Assembly (NCBI GenBank): GCA_022414725.1
Contig: CM039464.1
Span: 57,332,681 to 57,396,680, forward strand
Source of the DNA: Microglena sp. YARC
Lineage: Eukaryota > Chlorophyta > Chlorophyceae > Chlamydomonadales > Chlamydomonadaceae
Length of the DNA stretch: 64,000 nt
Direction of reading: 5' to 3'
Shown here: piece by piece, positions 10,717 through 20,978 of the stretch
Position numbering within the stretch: position 1 is the stretch's first letter
Layout of the letters: each line of letters starts with the position of its first letter
Program-made: the position numbers and the translations under genes
Notes under the pieces: generated by a model
Databases searched by the model: none
The model's input: only the letters and a program-made list of their open reading frames with translations
Told to the model about the DNA's origin: nothing

Positions 10717-10984
10717 GATTCCGAGCTACAGGCGACGCGGGTATAGGGCTTAGAAGTGATTAGTCATTAACTAGCTATGACTAATCGAGGACCCCGCGTG
10801 CGTTCCGCGTGCGTTCCGCATGCATTCCGCTGCGCTCGTACGCATTTAGCGATCTGTCGACTTCCCCGAGTGCTATAGACGCGACCCTAGCATCCTTGCT
10901 GGAGGTCCCCTCTCTACGCCTCAATCTCTGACCTTTCCTGCCGGCGCACACCCGTGCACTGACGCAGCTGCGGTAAACCGGATC

Positions 10985-12838
10985 ATGCGCGAGATCATCG
11001 CGAACAGACCCCAGGACGGTCTCTTCAAAGGTGGAGTAACTGTGGACCAAGTTACTAACACCTCCCTGCCTGGAAAGCCACCAATTTGGTCAGTCAAGCT
11101 GTTTGCTGACAATGACAGGCTGTTCCTGGCTGGCCTGGCTATCATGGAGGACTTTAACAACTTTGCAGTCCTCTCTACAGCCAACAAGCTGGAGAAGGGG
11201 GTTCCCAGGATCACCACTCCACGGGTAACCAACCAACACATCTTGAACTGCAAGACGCACTTCTGCAGTAAGGAGGACTCTCTCCTCCACCCTCACCTCC
11301 CCTCAGATCCTTCACCTAGGATCAACTGGCACAACCGGCAATGTGCTATCTCCATGCTGGTTGGACCAACCATCCTGTCTACCATCGGTGGTACCAGGAT
11401 CTGTGCAGCTAACCCCTCTGGCAGCAGCCAAACAGGGAGATCCAGTGCCCAGGGCGGGCTGGATACTGCTAACTCAAACCTGAGGGAGATCCCCTACATC
11501 TTCCCCAATTCCGCAGCAGAAGGCAGCGACTCCACTATGACTGACCATGAAGATCAGTCAGATGGCTTTAAAAGGCAGAGGACTGAGCCTCAAATGGACC
11601 CCCAGCTACTCCCATACCACCCCTTTCCTGAAGAAATTGACTTCACTTCAGTTGCTTGGATCATGGAGCAGCAGGGTCACTACCTTACCACCAGCTGGAG
11701 GTCCCAGCCTGAGAAGCCAGCATGGTTTCCCAAGTTGGAGAACATCCTGCGCATGGCTGCAGAGTTTGAGGAATGTGATGGCCAAGTGTCGGCCCTTAGG
11801 CTTCTCAACTTCAGATACTTGAAGAATGGGAGAGACGGCAGGGTTACTGAAGAGTTGCACTTTGCAACTCAAGAGGACAAGGAACACTTTGAATCCTTAC
11901 TTCCCCTCTTCATCTCAAACATGCACTTCTCTGCCTATTTCACTCACTCCAAGATTCCTCCTGATGTCTGCAACTCTTCCTTGATTCTGAAGACTGAGGC
12001 CAACACTGCCCTCAGATCCATGCTGGACTTCACCACGGAGGTGAATCGGCTGTGCAAGGTAACCATTGACCTCATGGACAATAAGCAGTGCTGTGATTCC
12101 ACGGTTGACAACCTTTACCACTTCTCCCTCTCCTTTTGGAATGCTGAAACCAGGGATCAAGAGGGGCGTCCGCATCCTCCTGTCCAGCAGATTACATGTC
12201 CTCACAGCATTTATCTGCTGCAAAGGCCAAGTCAAAGTCAACGGCATCCAGTTGTACTTCCGTCCTGGCTTCATGCCTGACCTGGACCCTACCAAGAAGG
12301 ACAACCTCCCAGATTGGGTAGCCCTGGCTGGCTACATCATTACAAGGGAGATTGTCCAGGACAGCACTGGCAAGGTTGTCCCCCTTGACCCTACCATTTT
12401 TGGTGCTGACCTGGCCAGTTGGAAGGAGATTCAGAACCGCCTCACCATCTCCTCCTATGGGCAGAATGTGACTATGTACTTCCATGCCCTCTCCCACCTG
12501 GCCAAAGCCAAGCCCTATGGATTGCCTGCCCCATGGCCCACGGCTAACGCTGAGCTTGACCTTGCTCTCCACCCAGGGATTGGACTTGCTCCTATCCTGG
12601 AAGGACCTACCACCTGGATGGAACTGCTCCAGACTTACACCCCCCTTCAGGTAAACCACTCTCAAAATTTCTCCCCCTGCAGTTCCCGTTTTGACAGCCA
12701 GCAGCTACATAACTGTACTTTTAATTTCACAGGCAGCCACCCCTGCCCCAGCAACTGGACCCAGCCAGCACAGGAGACAGCCAGCTCCCAACAACCAGTG
12801 GAAGGAGGTGACCAATAAGACGGTCTGGAAGAAGCCAT
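10985..12838 (+). pseudogene. LINE ORF1 (unknown fold)
   Basis: The first frame (10985-12150) encodes about 390 residues. After what looks like a one-base frameshift in the GGG near 12152, coding continues in another frame to about 12651. There, CTTCAG|GTAAAC...TTTCACAG|GCAGCC (12652-12741) has the form of a 90-bp intron; splicing would give a basic, Asn/Lys-rich tail ending at TAG 12838, while reading through ends at TAA 12818. No CCHC knuckle is visible. LINE ORF1 products normally bind RNA, and the position fits, but I cannot assign a domain. It could also be a captured cellular gene. Confidence 0.55.
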
Positions 12839-12860
12839 AGGGATTTTATGTGCACCCATA

Positions 12861-13139
12861 ATGATCCCCTGCTTCTTAGTCATAGACTTTTATAGCACTC
12901 TTCTGATTGTTCCTCTCCTTCTGGCTACTTGTTGGATCCTAGGGTGTACGAAGCTATTGACAACAGTACAGAGTACACCCACTCTTGACAAGTCAACCGT
13001 GAATAGCTTCTTTCTTCTTAATTCCTCTGCAAAGCAGAATTCTAGCTGTGAACCTAATAGGAAATCCTGTACTCAGGACTTTAGAACTTTGACTCATCCT
13101 ACCTGGGATACTGCTCCTAGGGGAGGTAGACCTACTCCC
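12861..13139 (+). pseudogene. Start of the protease-bearing LINE ORF, cut by copia-1
   Basis: An ATG-started frame of 93 residues: a hydrophobic N-terminus (STLLIVPLLLATCWILGC), then a Ser/Thr-rich linker. It stops artificially inside the copia-1 LTR. Across that insertion (one CTCCC retained) the same frame continues at 19824 without a stop into the cysteine-protease-like segment. The frame is also the one used by the second half of ORF1, so the two may originally have been one ORF. Confidence 0.6.
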
Positions 13140-13336
13140 TGACAGAGTTCAGGGGACGTGAGGAGACCAGGAACGAAGTGTTTAGACAACTGGACAGTTA
13201 AAAGAGCCGAGGGACGCCTCTTGAGAGAGGAGTCCTGACGGCAAACCCCGAAACCCTTAGGTTACGGGAAAGGACAGACGCGATAGGTTGCGTAGCCAAT
13301 AGGACAGGTAGAACCAACGAACAGCTAAAGCTGACA
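13140..13336 (-). repeat. copia-1 3' LTR (minus-strand element)
   Basis: 197 bp, identical to 19622-19818. On the minus strand a purine tract, AGGTGGAG, lies just upstream, the same word as at the copia-A polypurine tract. Confidence 0.93.
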
Positions 13337-13889
13337 CTCCACCTGTTCTAACTGTCAAGGAAATTATACCTTCAAACCTTTAACAATAAACTTCGAAAAA
13401 GAAATCTGAAACTCAAAAGCAAGCAGAAAATAAATCTAAGAGAGAGAGACATCCTCAAGGGCGACACCGATACTTCCAATATCATTCTAAGATTTAACCA
13501 ACCTAAATGTTCATCTAGGGAGGGGAAAGAGCGCAGAATAGTACCACACTCCACCTAACTGAAGCAACCTCTATTTAAGCCAATCAGGGCTAAAAGAGGT
13601 AAAACAGTTACTCAGACCTTGCAGGCTCCATCCTTGGACCGCAGGTGTAACAATCCCAAAACCAGGTGCAATTTCTACCCAAAAGAGGGGAAATCAAACA
13701 AAAATAATAATAATTCCAGACAGATCTACCAGCAAGGTAGTCATGACCAGAGACTCGAGGTAAAATCAACCCCCAAAATCCAGTGCGACAGGTCTATACA
13801 AACTACATACCCATTCACCATCGCTACAGGATTGGAGTCGTACAACACACGAGGTGAAGCAAGGGGCAGTAGACCTGAAGCAAATTAAT

Positions 13890-13980
13890 ATAAAGAAATC
13901 ACCGCAGGTGGGCATCGAAACCCGCGACTCCCGCAGAGATGGCAGGTATGCACCATGCTAATCCATTCACTCCCGATTTC
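13890..13980 (-). ncRNA. tRNA-like sequence in the copia-1 3' region
   Basis: Read on the minus strand, GGATTAGCATGGTGCATACC resembles a tRNA D-arm/A box, TACCTGCCATCTCTGCGGG an anticodon arm, and GCGGGTTTCGATGCCC a T-arm/B box. Spacing is near that of a tRNA but the acceptor stem does not close well. It may be a degenerate tRNA-derived sequence carried by the retroelement. Low confidence. Confidence 0.3.
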
Positions 13981-14050
13981 AACTTATTCCATCAGATAGC
14001 AAATAATTGCAATGTCCAAAGATTCAGCAGAAACCTGAACTGCAGAAAAA

Positions 14051-14692
14051 TCACTGCAAATCAATAAACCTAGGGCGAAGCTTGTACTTGACCAAACCAA
14101 GCATACCATTCATACTCCAAAAAACCTCTGCGGGGAGAGGCTTAGTGAAAGTATCAGCCAACTGCAAGGAGGTATGCACCTTAGTAACACCGATGCGCTG
14201 GCTTAGAACCAAATCCTTGATGTAGTGATGCATTATATCTATGTGTTTAGCCTTGCTCTCAAGCTTGTAGTCCTCTGTCCAGGACAGAGCTACCGTGGCA
14301 TCACATTTGATAGTAATCAAGTGAACAGGCAATCCCAGGTCTACCCTAAGATGCTTGAGCCACTGAACTTCCCTCGCACAACCAGCCAAAGCTTGATACT
14401 CAGCTTCCCCAGTACTAACTGCAGGGATGATTTGTCGCTTGGATACCCAATTGACAATCCCACCAGAAGCTAGAAAAGCAAGACCAGTTTGAGATCTCCT
14501 GTCCTCCGGATCCTCACCAAAAGATGCATCACTGTAAGCAAGGAGCTCAAATTTTGGGTCATGAGTGTAGGCAATACCAATATAAGTATGCTTGCGAAGG
14601 TACATCAGAACCCTCAGAGCTGCATTCCAGTGAGCCTGAGTAGGCGCTGCTGTGAATCTAGAAAGTTGACTAACAGCAAAAGCAATATCAGG
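14051..14692 (-). CDS. copia-1 RT C-terminus and RNase H
   Basis: Same frame as pol, after the TGA at 14693. It begins at PDIAFAVSQLSRF, the end of the copia RT domain, and continues into the RNase H domain: YSDASFGED, then STGEAEYQAL (catalytic Glu), IKCDATVALS, and KHIDIMHHYIKD with LADTFTKPL. These are the usual copia RNase H signatures and seem intact. The TGA replaces the arginine normally in the TRPDI motif, so this part is made only by readthrough or is lost. Confidence 0.9.
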   Translation of the reverse strand, partial: PDIAFAVSQLSRFTAAPTQAHWNAALRVLMYLRKHTYIGIAYTHDPKFELLAYSDASFGEDPEDRRSQTGLAFLASGGIVNWVSKRQIIPAVSTGEAEYQALAGCAREVQWLKHLRVDLGLPVHLITIKCDATVALSWTEDYKLESKAKHIDIMHHYIKDLVLSQRIGVTKVHTSLQLADTFTKPLPAEVFWSMNGMLGLVKYKLRPRFIDLQ

Positions 14693-17600
14693 TCATGTGC
14701 ACGTGGACAAGTAGATGAGGCTACCAACCAGAGAAGCGTACAAAGTGTTGTTAGGTAGAACAGGACTGCCAATGGCATGAACTGTAACTGACTTAGACAC
14801 CATGGGCACCTCAGACGTAGCCTTCAACTTCTCTTCCCCTGCATTAAGCTTGAACCGCTCAACCATCCCATTAATAGCATTATGCTGGCTGAGTACAATC
14901 TTCACACACCGCCCCTCATCATCAAGGGTAACATTACAGTCCAATGAGAGGAACTGTTCAGGTACACCCATTTCTGTAATAACCCACCCGTTATTACGCA
15001 AGATGGTAATAAGTGCATCATAGAGCACGAGCTCATCAACAGCAATCCAAAAGTCGTCGACATATGTCAGGACCCAAGACAACAGGCCATCAGCATCCAG
15101 GCGCACAAAAAGTGCTGGATCAGAGAGCGTCGGTCGGAAACCTGCAAGGCGAAGAACCTGCAGGACATTGTCATGCCAAGCTCTAGGGGCCTGCTTCAAT
15201 CCATACAAGCTCTTCACAATGCGACAAACCAGGGGTTTTCCATTAGGCCCAACCTTGATGAAGCCTTCAGGCTGCCTCAAGTACAACTTGAGTTTGGGAT
15301 CTATCACTCCATGAAGGAATGCAGTCATCACATCAATTTGCCTGGAGAACATCTTACGATGAACAACACCTGCAAGTAACACCCTCAAAGTCGCTTTAGA
15401 GGTGACCGGAGCAAAAGTCTGGTCGTACTCAATACCAGGACGCTGCATGTAACCTCTAGCCACAAAACGCGCTTTGTAGCGCTCCACTCTTCCATCCTTA
15501 CCCAACTTTTTAGTAAATAACCATCTGGCAGACATAAGTCTGTACTCATCCCCCGGATGAGGCTCCAGAATCCAAGTACCATGACCCTCGAGGGAAGCGA
15601 TTTCATCTCTCATTGCTAGCTGCCACTCTTCCCTCTCAGGGTTATCGAGCGCTATAGCTTGAGCATAAGAAAGCTCACACTGGATGGAGATAAAAGCAGC
15701 ACCAACTGGTTCTGGTACCTCTTCTGCAGAACCATCAACAGACGGGGGTGGAGGGGATCGCTCCACCTCATCAGAAGTATCACTAGCAATAGAAGGAGAA
15801 GGGGAAGGAACTAAAACATCAGGAACCGTAACATCTGGCACTGAAGGGTATCGCTTCAATACCGATTCATCTAATAAACCAAACTCAGGAACCTCCCCAC
15901 GCATCCTCCCACTTGATCTAACTCCAAGAGCAGAAGGAAGAGGGGGCGGACGAGGCTCTCGAGGTGTAACCTTCGAGAGCAGTGATTGTATCACTCTCCC
16001 AGGAGGTAGCTCTGGACGTCGAACGTCCGGCGCATCTCCCACATCACCTAACCCAATCCAACCTGGGGCTGGCATGCTCATAGCAGACGCTAGAGTAGAA
16101 TCACTGGCGGTATCACTAGAGTCAACATTACCTAAGTCACTAGGCAGTTGCTCATCCCGAGCAATAGGAAGCTGCAGAACCTCAGGCTCGAACAATGGGT
16201 TACCACTAACAAGGAAAGGAGTCTCTACAATTTTATCTAGGCCGCTAGCTCCACCTTCTCCCCTTGAATCACTAACAGCCAGGACAGAGGGTGGGAGGAT
16301 AGAGAATGGAAGGCAGCGAGTCGGAATAATTTCCGCAGTCTTGGTGTTAGGCACAAAGACAGGGGAGACATTGGGGGCAGCAGCCTGCCGAGAACGTAGG
16401 TTCGTATGGAAAACTGCTCCCACATCCGTTTCCATCTGCCCTGAGTCCTGCAGAAGATATTCTAATGCTGCCGGTTCAGTACGCCCCTCAGTGACGGCCA
16501 AGGGAGAACCAGAAGCAAAAGAACTCCCATTATACACCAATTGCCCATCGACGGGCACTGGGCCAGTGCCCTCAAAAAAGGTCACGTCACGAGCCTCAAT
16601 CACTTTGTGCAACTTTGGAATCCAGACCTGGTAGGCCTTCGACACCACACTATACCCCACCAGTCTACCCTGGATACTCTTAGGATCTAATTTCCCCCGC
16701 TTCTTCCCATCTAGCAGGGTTACATAGGCTATACACCCAAAGACGCGGAGGTGGGACACCTCGGGGACGCGCTGATAGAAAAGCTCATAAGGAGTCTTTC
16801 CATCTTTCGTCTTTGTGGGCAACCGATTTCGAAGGTACGAAGCAGTCAAGAAGGCATAGGGCCAGAAACCCTTGCTCATCCCTGATTCTATCAGCATCGT
16901 ACGAGCCATAGCAGCAACTACCCCATTGAACCTCTCAGCAACCCCGTTTTGCTGTGGGCAATACACGCTACAATGTTCGTACGTCGCATTTACCTCATGA
17001 AGCCAGTCAACAAACCATTTGACCAAAAACTCTTTTGCTTGGTCCCCCCTAAGCGTTCGAAATGCTACCCCTAAAAGTTCCGCACTCCACTTCTTAATCG
17101 TAAATTGGATCTGCCATGCAGCATCCGATTTCAGTCTAATCGGAATAACCGCACTCCACCCAGAAAAATCATCAACTATGACAAGAAGATAAAGTTCCCC
17201 TCGCAACCCAGCACTGAACGGCCCCATGATATCAATATGTATCAATTCGAGCGGCGCGTGAGTATTCCTAGTACGATTTGGGTATGGTTTGCGTATGGCC
17301 TTACCCAAACAACACGCATCACAAGGGTCATGTGAGAACTTTTGAAGTGCAGCCCAGGTAAAGTTGGGTCCGCCAGTAACAGTGCCGGCGTGCGACAACA
17401 TGTGCATAGCGGGTTTCGCAATGTCACGATAAGTGACTATAGGAACACTTTGATCAGGAGTAACAGTTTCAGCAGAAAACGCTGCAAGAGAGAATCGTAC
17501 TCGCGAATCCCGCGGATAAGACTCAGTGACAGGGCAGTGTACCGATTCGAAGTGGTAAACACTAGACGTGGTGGCTGGAACAGTCCAAAGAGTCCTAGAC

Positions 17601-17977
17601 CCTCTGGTGGCAATGCAACGATCTGCATCAAAACTAATGATACAGCCCTGGGACCTAGCCGTAGCGTTAACACTGAGAAGGTTAACAGGACAATTAGGGA
17701 TATAGAGCACATTGTCTATGGTAATGGGGGCCTCAAGCCACTCATTACATAGTTCAATAGTTCCAATACCAACCGCCTGCTGAACAACACCATCTCCAAA
17801 TCTAACAGAGGGGCAATTTGCCTGATATCTGATGGATTGAAAGAGGGTGACGTCCCCAGTCAAACTCCGACTAGCCCCACTGTCTAAGTACCAGGTAGCT
17901 TCGACACAATCATCAGCCTGAGCAGGCGCCCAGGCTGTTTCAACACTAATGAGCACGGGTAAGGGGGGTTGTGCATC
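14693..17977 (-). CDS. copia-1 pol: protease, integrase, reverse transcriptase
   Basis: Polyprotein domains in order. Aspartic protease: WYLDSGASRSLTGD. Integrase: HIDIMGPFSAG and LRGDQAKEF, then YCPQQNGVAERFNG, supplying the D,D,E core; the preceding zinc region includes DACCLGK. A long acidic/Pro-rich linker follows, then RT with ARWLFTKKLG, FAPVTSKATLRVLLA, KSLYGLKQAPRAW and the YVDDFW active site. The frame begins directly after the gag TGA with no ATG nearby, so it is expressed by fusion or readthrough. It ends at TGA 14693 within the RT C-terminus. Codons are otherwise undamaged, consistent with the identical LTRs. Confidence 0.95.
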   Translation of the reverse strand, partial: DAQPPLPVLISVETAWAPAQADDCVEATWYLDSGASRSLTGDVTLFQSIRYQANCPSVRFGDGVVQQAVGIGTIELCNEWLEAPITIDNVLYIPNCPVNLLSVNATARSQGCIISFDADRCIATRGSRTLWTVPATTSSVYHFESVHCPVTESYPRDSRVRFSLAAFSAETVTPDQSVPIVTYRDIAKPAMHMLSHAGTVTGGPNFTWAALQKFSHDPCDACCLGKAIRKPYPNRTRNTHAPLELIHIDIMGPFSAGLRGELYLLVIVDDFSGWSAVIPIRLKSDAAWQIQFTIKKWSAELLGVAFRTLRGDQAKEFLVKWFVDWLHEVNATYEHCSVYCPQQNGVAERFNGVVAAMARTMLIESGMSKGFWPYAFLTASYLRNRLPTKTKDGKTPYELFYQRVPEVSHLRVFGCIAYVTLLDGKKRGKLDPKSIQGRLVGYSVVSKAYQVWIPKLHKVIEARDVTFFEGTGPVPVDGQLVYNGSSFASGSPLAVTEGRTEPAALEYLLQDSGQMETDVGAVFHTNLRSRQAAAPNVSPVFVPNTKTAEIIPTRCLPFSILPPSVLAVSDSRGEGGASGLDKIVETPFLVSGNPLFEPEVLQLPIARDEQLPSDLGNVDSSDTASDSTLASAMSMPAPGWIGLGDVGDAPDVRRPELPPGRVIQSLLSKVTPREPRPPPLPSALGVRSSGRMRGEVPEFGLLDESVLKRYPSVPDVTVPDVLVPSPSPSIASDTSDEVERSPPPPSVDGSAEEVPEPVGAAFISIQCELSYAQAIALDNPEREEWQLAMRDEIASLEGHGTWILEPHPGDEYRLMSARWLFTKKLGKDGRVERYKARFVARGYMQRPGIEYDQTFAPVTSKATLRVLLAGVVHRKMFSRQIDVMTAFLHGVIDPKLKLYLRQPEGFIKVGPNGKPLVCRIVKSLYGLKQAPRAWHDNVLQVLRLAGFRPTLSDPALFVRLDADGLLSWVLTYVDDFWIAVDELVLYDALITILRNNGWVITEMGVPEQFLSLDCNVTLDDEGRCVKIVLSQHNAINGMVERFKLNAGEEKLKATSEVPMVSKSVTVHAIGSPVLPNNTLYASLVGSLIYLSTCT

Positions 17978-19558
17978 TCACTTCTTTGCAAGTAGAGCAA
18001 TCTGAGCCATCAATGCGGTATATTCAGCACGGCTGACTGGTGCAGCTCCTCCTCCACCTCGTGGTGGTGGCTTCTTCTGACCGCCACGACCTCCACGAGC
18101 AGCACCACGAGGGCGAAGCTTCGGGAACTGCGACCAGCAAGTTTCCGAAGCGTGTCCAGGGCGAGGGCAGTAGATGCACTGCGGCACTCCACTGCCCTGA
18201 GGTAATCCTGCAGCAGCCATTGCTGGCAAAGGGGAGGGGAGGTGAGTGGGGGTTGATTTGACCCATGGTGGGTAGTGAGGGTGATTAGACAGCAGCCTCT
18301 GGTTTGCTGTGTCTATGGACTCATAACGATATTGCACTTCAGCAAACGTGATCTGATTCTCAACAAACTCAGGACCACTGAACATGGTCAGCAAACCGGA
18401 AAATCGAGGATGAGATGCACCAGCGATCGCGATCTCAATACATTGAAATTCGGAAACTATCGTACCCGATTTGAGTAGCATGAGTGCCAACCTTTTCACC
18501 CTATTGAAATAGGTTGTAGGGGATTCAGAGTAGGTCATCTGAACCGCCCTCAAATCAGCTACCAGTTTCGGTCCCAATCTACGAGCATGCTGCACTGCCC
18601 ACGACTCCACCTCATCATAGATCTCCTGACAAGAACCATAGTGCCTAAAGACCTCCTGCAACTCCTTGCTCATTGTGAGTAACATGTAGGAAAATGCCTT
18701 TTCCTCATTGCTAACCCACACATCAGAGCCATCATGTAACCTAAGCCTGGCCTCAGCCCCATCTAGAGCCCTGATGGCCTCAGCATCAGAAACACGATCA
18801 GGAAAATTGAAGTCAACAGGAGGCAGGGGTGTCCTAGAAGCCTGCTTGAGACGCTGCAATTTCGCCATCTGCTGATTCAGTTCAACTCGGTACGCCTCTA
18901 CATTCCTATCCATCTCTTCCTCCGTCAACGGAATCAAATCAGGGGCACCCCTCAAATCCCACTTGAGCACTGCACTCGCGGACGTCTTACCCGCGAGGGG
19001 ATTGACCCAAGAACGCCTGGCGGCATTCTCAGCATCAATCCCCGGTTCACCTCCACCTTCTTCACCAGCAATGCCTGTCACAGAAGAGACCTCAGACGAG
19101 TCCTCAGGGAGAGGCTCGTTCCTAGCTCGCTCCTCCAGATCGGCAAGAGTAGGCCTGCCGGAGCTTCCTGTAGGGCCGAAGGTCCTCATTGAAACAGAGC
19201 CACCGGCAGCGAGGACTCCAGCGGTCACAGACGATGCCGAAGGTCCGGCTCCTCCAGCGTGGGCAGAGCCCCTGGGCAGAGAAATAGAGCGATGAAATGG
19301 CCGGCCAGGGTTTACCCCGCCAGCGCGTGTCCACATTGACCGCATGGTTGAAGGCGCTCCCGCTTGTTGTCGGGAGGTCGATCCAGCCGTAACACGACGT
19401 TGTAGCCACTGTGCAACTGCAGGCACAGCGCTCGGGACAACATGGTTGCCAAGGTTCGCCAAACGTAACGCAGGAATGACATTGAACAGCCACTCCTCGT
19501 AATTCTCGTAGTCGAGTTTGGCGAGGTCCTTAATCATCGACAGGTTGACTGACGACAT
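17978..19558 (-). CDS. copia-1 gag
   Basis: A 526-residue capsid/nucleocapsid precursor. The N-terminus (KLDYENYEEWLFNVIPALRL) matches the start of copia Gag proteins. The central part includes WAVQHARRLGPKLVADLRAV and YFNRVKRLALML, helices of the UBN2-like capsid region. Near the C-terminus is the zinc knuckle CIYCPRPGHASETC (CX2CX4HX4C), followed by a Gly/Arg-rich basic tail. It ends at TGA (17978-17980), with pol in the same frame immediately after. That stop may be a mutated sense codon or a readthrough site. Residues about 65-200 form a Ser/Gly/Pro-rich insertion. Confidence 0.92.
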   Translation of the reverse strand: MSSVNLSMIKDLAKLDYENYEEWLFNVIPALRLANLGNHVVPSAVPAVAQWLQRRVTAGSTSRQQAGAPSTMRSMWTRAGGVNPGRPFHRSISLPRGSAHAGGAGPSASSVTAGVLAAGGSVSMRTFGPTGSSGRPTLADLEERARNEPLPEDSSEVSSVTGIAGEEGGGEPGIDAENAARRSWVNPLAGKTSASAVLKWDLRGAPDLIPLTEEEMDRNVEAYRVELNQQMAKLQRLKQASRTPLPPVDFNFPDRVSDAEAIRALDGAEARLRLHDGSDVWVSNEEKAFSYMLLTMSKELQEVFRHYGSCQEIYDEVESWAVQHARRLGPKLVADLRAVQMTYSESPTTYFNRVKRLALMLLKSGTIVSEFQCIEIAIAGASHPRFSGLLTMFSGPEFVENQITFAEVQYRYESIDTANQRLLSNHPHYPPWVKSTPTHLPSPLPAMAAAGLPQGSGVPQCIYCPRPGHASETCWSQFPKLRPRGAARGGRGGQKKPPPRGGGGAAPVSRAEYTALMAQIALLAKK

Positions 19559-19621
19559 GATGCCGAGCTTCTCAACGTCCGCAGTGGCGTACGCTTTAGC
19601 GCAACTGATGAGACCTTAACC

Positions 19622-19818
19622 TGACAGAGTTCAGGGGACGTGAGGAGACCAGGAACGAAGTGTTTAGACAACTGGACAGTTAAAAGAGCCGAGGGACGCC
19701 TCTTGAGAGAGGAGTCCTGACGGCAAACCCCGAAACCCTTAGGTTACGGGAAAGGACAGACGCGATAGGTTGCGTAGCCAATAGGACAGGTAGAACCAAC
19801 GAACAGCTAAAGCTGACA
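19622..19818 (-). repeat. copia-1 5' LTR (minus-strand element)
   Basis: 197 bp, identical to the other LTR; followed on the plus strand by TSD CTCCC. The minus-strand sequence next to it, GGTTAAGGTCTCATCAG, is where a primer-binding site should be; I could not match it to a tRNA with confidence. Confidence 0.93.
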
Positions 19819-19823
19819 CTCCC

Positions 19824-20978
19824 AGACTTCGTTCCACTCCTGTAAACAGCTCTAGCTATTGGGAACCCCAAATAGACTGTCACTGTCAAGTTCATTCTAT
19901 TAACGCCTACCTCGGATACAAGTCCCTGGACTACAAAGAGGTCCTACAGTTCTCCATAAACCTCAACACACACGTCACTAACTACACTCAACATGAGTGG
20001 GATCTAGAACGTTGCTATTTCAACAAACTAACCGGTAACTACACAATCCCTTTAGTCAACTATTACCTGGCTAACAGGAAATCTCACTTAGGCTCTCTCA
20101 CTGGCCACAGGAACTCACAAACATATACTCCATCCCATCCTCCCCCTACTACACCAACAACTGAAGACACATCTGATAATTATTCTGCAGGAATTATGCC
20201 TGGCAGCACTAAACAGCAAATTTTATCTCGGCTTCCTCCCAGCTGCTCAAGGTTTATCCTCCACTATAACTGTGGATATGGACATGCTACTACCATTAAG
20301 CAAATTAATGGTAAGTGGTGGGACATGAACTCTGAACACAACGGCCCTAGTCTTCTCCACTCACAAGATTGGATAAAACTCCAAGGGCACATCTACACTC
20401 TTACCAAAACATCACACTCCTTCCTTTCACACCCTTTTCAACCAGAAATTAACCACACACCAGGCCACCCTATTAGAGAGACTGTTGACATGATCTTTCC
20501 TACTAGTAACACCACACCCACTCACAACCATCCTGACTCTCCCCACAGTATGGACCACATAACTTCCCCATGGCCTGCAGAACTCACAGATCACAACTTA
20601 CCAGATCAGGATAACTCCTCAGATCTAACTTTCTCAGATCTCCTAGACTCCACCTTATCAGATCAAGAAGATCCCATAGATTCTCCCTCTTTAAATAAAA
20701 AAGACCCCACAGAAACTATTTACTTAGTCTCTGACGATGAGGAACCTCCCAGATCAAAACAAAAAACATCTCCTACAAAGAAAAATAATTTAACTGCAAA
20801 ACGCTCACACCTCTGCACACACCAGATGCACAACACACCTCTCCCTATACCTAGCAAAGTCGTCCTTCCTGACTTCACTAAGTTTCGCCAATGCAGAATC
20901 TTTGGGGCAGAACCTCCTACCAAGAAACCTGCTCCTCCCAGACTCACCACCAAAACCCTTCCAACGAAAAGAAATTAA
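19824..20978 (+). pseudogene. LINE segment with Josephin/OTU-like cysteine protease candidate
   Basis: Open frame continuing from 13139. IDCHCQVHSINAYLGYKSL (from 19872) resembles the nucleophile helix of papain-fold deubiquitinases, with Cys, then His/Asn and a Leu-Gly turn as in C-x-x-H-x-x-N-x-L-L. About 130 residues later, CGYGHATTIKQINGKWWDMN (from about 20274) has the expected His strand followed by a Trp and an Asp/Asn residue, as in H-W-x-x-[DN] patterns of Josephin domains. An acidic, Pro/Ser-rich tail with basic patches ends at 20978. OTU-type proteases are known in some algal LINEs (Dualen/RandI); a Josephin-like one here is inference. The next ORF overlaps the end in another frame. 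Confidence 0.55.

Larger units (their letters stand above)
13140..19818 (-). mobile_element. copia-1: young Ty1/copia retrotransposon
   Basis: Two 197-bp LTRs (13140-13336 and 19622-19818), identical as far as I can read them, begin TGACAG and end CTGACA. TSD CTCCC lies at 13135-13139 and 19819-19823. On the minus strand the interior encodes gag, protease, integrase, RT and RNase H in Ty1/copia order. Identical LTRs imply recent insertion, yet two in-frame TGA codons (17978 and 14693) interrupt an otherwise open frame of about 1,830 codons. It interrupts the LINE between its N-terminal region and the protease-like domain. Confidence 0.95.

Noticed and set aside
15684..16634. 316-residue plus-strand ORF
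   Set aside because: Antisense to the low-complexity linker of copia-1 pol.
18010..19493. Plus- and minus-strand ORFs overlapping copia-1 gag in other frames
   Set aside because: Shadows of the gag frame, which has a clear zinc knuckle.
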